NCBI GenBank assembly: GCA_038234785.1
Contig: JBBQTC010000003.1
Coordinates: 56,538 to 120,537, forward strand
DNA length: 64,000 nucleotides
Direction: 5' to 3'
Source: UBA668 sp038234785
GTDB lineage: Bacteria > Actinomycetota > Acidimicrobiia > Acidimicrobiales > Ilumatobacteraceae
Position 1 is the first letter of the stretch, and each line of letters begins with the position of its first letter. Position numbers and translations under genes: made by a program. Below the pieces are notes generated by a model. The model saw only the letters and a program-made list of their open reading frames with translations, had not been told where the DNA came from and did not search any database. Below, one piece after another: positions 61,959 to 64,000 of this stretch.

Positions 61959-63555
61959 CGACCACATCCGGTCGATCGGCGACGGCGATGATCGCAGCGG
62001 TGGTGATCAGCAGGACTGCTGCGAGCGCGAAGCCCTGGGCGCGAGGTACGTCGCCCGCTCGCCCGAGCAGACGATCGATGGCGATGGGCATGGTCTCACG
62101 ACCCGACCTGGTGAGGAACGTCGTGGCGCCGAACTCGCCGAGCGAGATCGCAGCCGCGAAGCCGGCGCCGGCAGCCAGGGGTCGGCCCAGGCGGCGCACC
62201 TCGACCTCCCACCACGCCTTCATCGGCGTCGCGCCGAGCGTGATCGCCGCCGGCCGCTGATCATCGGGAATCGACCGCAGGGCGGGGAGGACGCTGCGGA
62301 CCACGAACGGCGTCGCGACCAGCGCATGGCCCAGCGGCACGAGCCACCACTCGGCCCGCCAGTCGAACGGTGGCGTGTCGAACGTGATGAGCATCCCCAG
62401 CCCGATGGTGACGGCCGACGTGCCGAGCGGCAGCATCAGCCCCGCGTCGAGGAGACGGCCGTGTCGGCGAGCCGCGGCGATCGCGGCTGCGGCGAGACCG
62501 CCGACGCACACGCTGATGATCGTGGCCACGACGGCGAAACGAAGCGATGCGAACAGCGACGCAAAGGGGTCCACGCCGAGGCTGACACCGGGCCGGATCT
62601 CATCGGCGCCGAGCGTGCTCCAGGCGTGGAACGACCAGTGGTCGCCGACTCGGAACGAGCGGGCGACGAGCACCACCATGGGGAGCACCATGAGGATCAC
62701 GGTGGCCGCGATGGCCGCCGCCACCCAGCGTCGCTCGCGGTCGGAGCGTGCGCGCCGGGGCGCGGCGCGTCCGACCAGTGCGACCGCGGCGCGTCGCTGT
62801 GCTCGCGACGACCACCACACGACGATCCCGAGTGTGAGCAACTGGAGGATCGACAACACGGCAGCGCCGTCGACGTCGCCCAGTTGCGTTGCTCGGCGGG
62901 CGATCTCGACCTCCAGTGTGGGGTGGGCGGCGCCGCCGAGGATTCGCACGACACCGAACGACGTGAACGTGAACAGGAACACCACCGATGCCGCCGCGGC
63001 CAGCGACGGTCGCAACAGCGGCAGGACGATGTGGCGCAGCACCTGCGCGGGAGAGGCGCCGAGCGTGCGCGCGGCAGCGGTGAGATCAGTCGGGAGCACC
63101 GCCCACATGGCCCCCACGAGGCGCACCATCACCGCCACGTTGAAGAAGACGTGCGCGACGATGACCGCCCTCGCCGAACTGTGCCATCCGTCGGGCAGCA
63201 GTGCGAGGAACGCCGCCCCGACGACGACGGTGGGCAACATGAACGGGACGGTGACCAGGGCGAGCACGGCGCGGCGACCTGCGAAGCGATATCGGGCGAG
63301 GACGTACGCCGGCACGAACCCGACGATCATCGTCAGCACCGTGCTGACCACGGCCTGCCACAGCGTGAACCACAGCACCCGCCCGAGCCCCGGGGCGCGG
63401 AGCGTGTCGCCGACCGAACTTCCGTTCAGGACGCGCGCCCACAGGGTGGCCAGCGGCCACAGGTAGAAGACGGCGAGTCCGGCCACGGGCAGTGCTGCCA
63501 GCGCGGGCACGAGCCAGCGCGGCAGGCGGGTCAGCGCAGGACGATCTCGGTCCAC
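61951..63555 (-). CDS. ABC transporter permease with two fused permease domains, ThiP-like
   Basis: 534 residues with about 12 membrane segments and two EAA loops: AAARTLGASPAQVLRHIVLPLLRP near 160 and AITLGATPMKAWWEVEVRRLGRP near 460. This internally duplicated type is typical of thiamine (ThiP) and ferric iron (FbpB) importers. The second half contains SLGEFGATTFLTR, commonly seen in both. GTG 63555 overlaps the binding-protein stop by 25 bases. Confidence 0.87.
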   Translation of the reverse strand: MDRDRPALTRLPRWLVPALAALPVAGLAVFYLWPLATLWARVLNGSSVGDTLRAPGLGRVLWFTLWQAVVSTVLTMIVGFVPAYVLARYRFAGRRAVLALVTVPFMLPTVVVGAAFLALLPDGWHSSARAVIVAHVFFNVAVMVRLVGAMWAVLPTDLTAAARTLGASPAQVLRHIVLPLLRPSLAAAASVVFLFTFTSFGVVRILGGAAHPTLEVEIARRATQLGDVDGAAVLSILQLLTLGIVVWWSSRAQRRAAVALVGRAAPRRARSDRERRWVAAAIAATVILMVLPMVVLVARSFRVGDHWSFHAWSTLGADEIRPGVSLGVDPFASLFASLRFAVVATIISVCVGGLAAAAIAAARRHGRLLDAGLMLPLGTSAVTIGLGMLITFDTPPFDWRAEWWLVPLGHALVATPFVVRSVLPALRSIPDDQRPAAITLGATPMKAWWEVEVRRLGRPLAAGAGFAAAISLGEFGATTFLTRSGRETMPIAIDRLLGRAGDVPRAQGFALAAVLLITTAAIIAVADRPDVVDA

Positions 63556-64000
63556 GTGTCCTGCCACTGCTGTCGATCCGCGGCAATGCGACTCGGATCC
63601 ATCGTGTACGGATCCGACGGCACGACCGCGAACTTGGTGAAGACGTCCGGGAGCGGCACCTTCGGATCCACCGGGTACACGAACATCGACAGCGGCAGTT
63701 CCCGCTGGAAGGTGGCGCTGCGGAGGAAGGTGACCAGCGCGGTCGCGGCGTCGGCGTGGTGGGTCCCCCGCAGCACTCCGGCGTACTCGGTCTGACGGAA
63801 GCAGGTGCCGTCGGCGACGCCGGTGGGGGCCTCGGTGATCGGGGGGTCCGAGAAGAGCACCTCCTCCGGTGGGCTGCTGCCATAGCTGACCACGAGCGGG
63901 CGGTCTCCGGTCGAGCCACCCGACCCGCTGTTCCGTTCGTAGTAGGCGCTCTCCCACGAGTCGACCACTTCTACGCCGTTGGAGCGCAGGTCCGACCTGT
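63531..64000 (-). CDS. ABC transporter substrate-binding protein, ThiB-like, N-terminus outside the window
   Basis: The frame is open to the right edge; 156 C-terminal residues are visible. PLVVSYGSSPPEEVLFSDPP and the GTCFRQTEYAGVLRGTHH stretch match thiamine-binding proteins (ThiB/TbpA), as does the end ELPLSMFVYPVDPKVPLPDVFTKFA. This places the downstream fused permease and ATPase in a thiamine importer (inference; iron-type binding proteins are related but lack this pattern). Any TPP riboswitch would lie beyond the window. Confidence 0.82.
   Translation of the reverse strand, partial: RSDLRSNGVEVVDSWESAYYERNSGSGGSTGDRPLVVSYGSSPPEEVLFSDPPITEAPTGVADGTCFRQTEYAGVLRGTHHADAATALVTFLRSATFQRELPLSMFVYPVDPKVPLPDVFTKFAVVPSDPYTMDPSRIAADRQQWQDTWTEIVLR

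Overview
The window is 64 kb of very GC-rich, densely packed bacterial chromosome. Many genes overlap by 1 to 25 bases, and no gene-free stretch reaches 300 bases. The content suggests an actinomycete, most likely from or near the Acidimicrobiia (inference): two DUF222/HNH endonucleases, a rifampin ADP-ribosyltransferase, a mycobacterial-type SerC, inositol-1-phosphate synthase, a mycothiol-type maleylpyruvate isomerase domain, an actinobacterial SOS box, and many starts where a TAnnnT -10 box ends 6 to 9 bases before the start codon (leaderless transcripts). I saw no rRNA, tRNA, CRISPR array, transposase or replication origin.

Layout. 1-5.1 kb: alpha-galactoside ABC importer (cut at the left edge) with a GH36 alpha-galactosidase. 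5.1-8.2 kb: gatCAB. 8.2-15.4 kb, minus strand: two-component system, a GT2 enzyme with a shrunken GtrA tail, an M20 amidohydrolase, a GGDEF-EAL protein. 15.4-17.2 kb: ilvD. 17.2-19.3 kb: sqr-dsrC-dsrE2 sulfur operon behind a CsoR/CstR-like operator. 19.3-22.1 kb: DUF3054 protein, flavin reductase, 5-formyl-THF cyclo-ligase, inositol-1-phosphate synthase. 22.1-25.1 kb: AlkZ-like protein, SOS-boxed HNH endonuclease, SET protein. 25.2-30.2 kb: ilvBNC behind a leader peptide and attenuator, a small basic protein, metY. 30.2-35.6 kb: arr, a K+ channel/RCK protein, an AhpD-like gene with an in-frame UGA and SECIS-like hairpin, an MMPL transporter. 35.6-40.0 kb: PAC2 protein, serC, aspC, malY-type aminotransferase. 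40.0-45.7 kb: cobOUTS and, divergently, a cobalamin riboswitch with btuFCD. 45.7-48.2 kb: accessory island of small same-strand genes, each bounded by copies of one degenerate palindromic repeat. 48.2-56.9 kb: HNH protein, APH kinase, S9 peptidase, zwf, gnd, DinB-like protein, CopC-CopD fusion. 56.9-59.8 kb: patatin, a large unknown protein and a WXG100-like partner. 59.8-64 kb: thiamine-type ABC importer (cut at the right edge) in an operon with a Gfo/Idh/MocA oxidoreductase and a GNAT acetyltransferase.

How it fits together. Branched-chain amino acid synthesis is nearly complete (ilvD plus ilvBNC), with attenuation by a peptide ending Leu-Val-Val-Ile-Leu-Val. Corrinoid uptake (btuFCD) and salvage (cobO, cobU, cobT, cobS) share one divergent locus. 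zwf and gnd give the oxidative pentose phosphate branch. Two points stand out. One is a probable selenoprotein: AhpD catalytic spacing with UGA at the second active-site cysteine and a hairpin where bacterial SECIS elements lie. The other is the 46.2-48.2 kb cassette-like array, whose inter-gene element is not a canonical integron attC.
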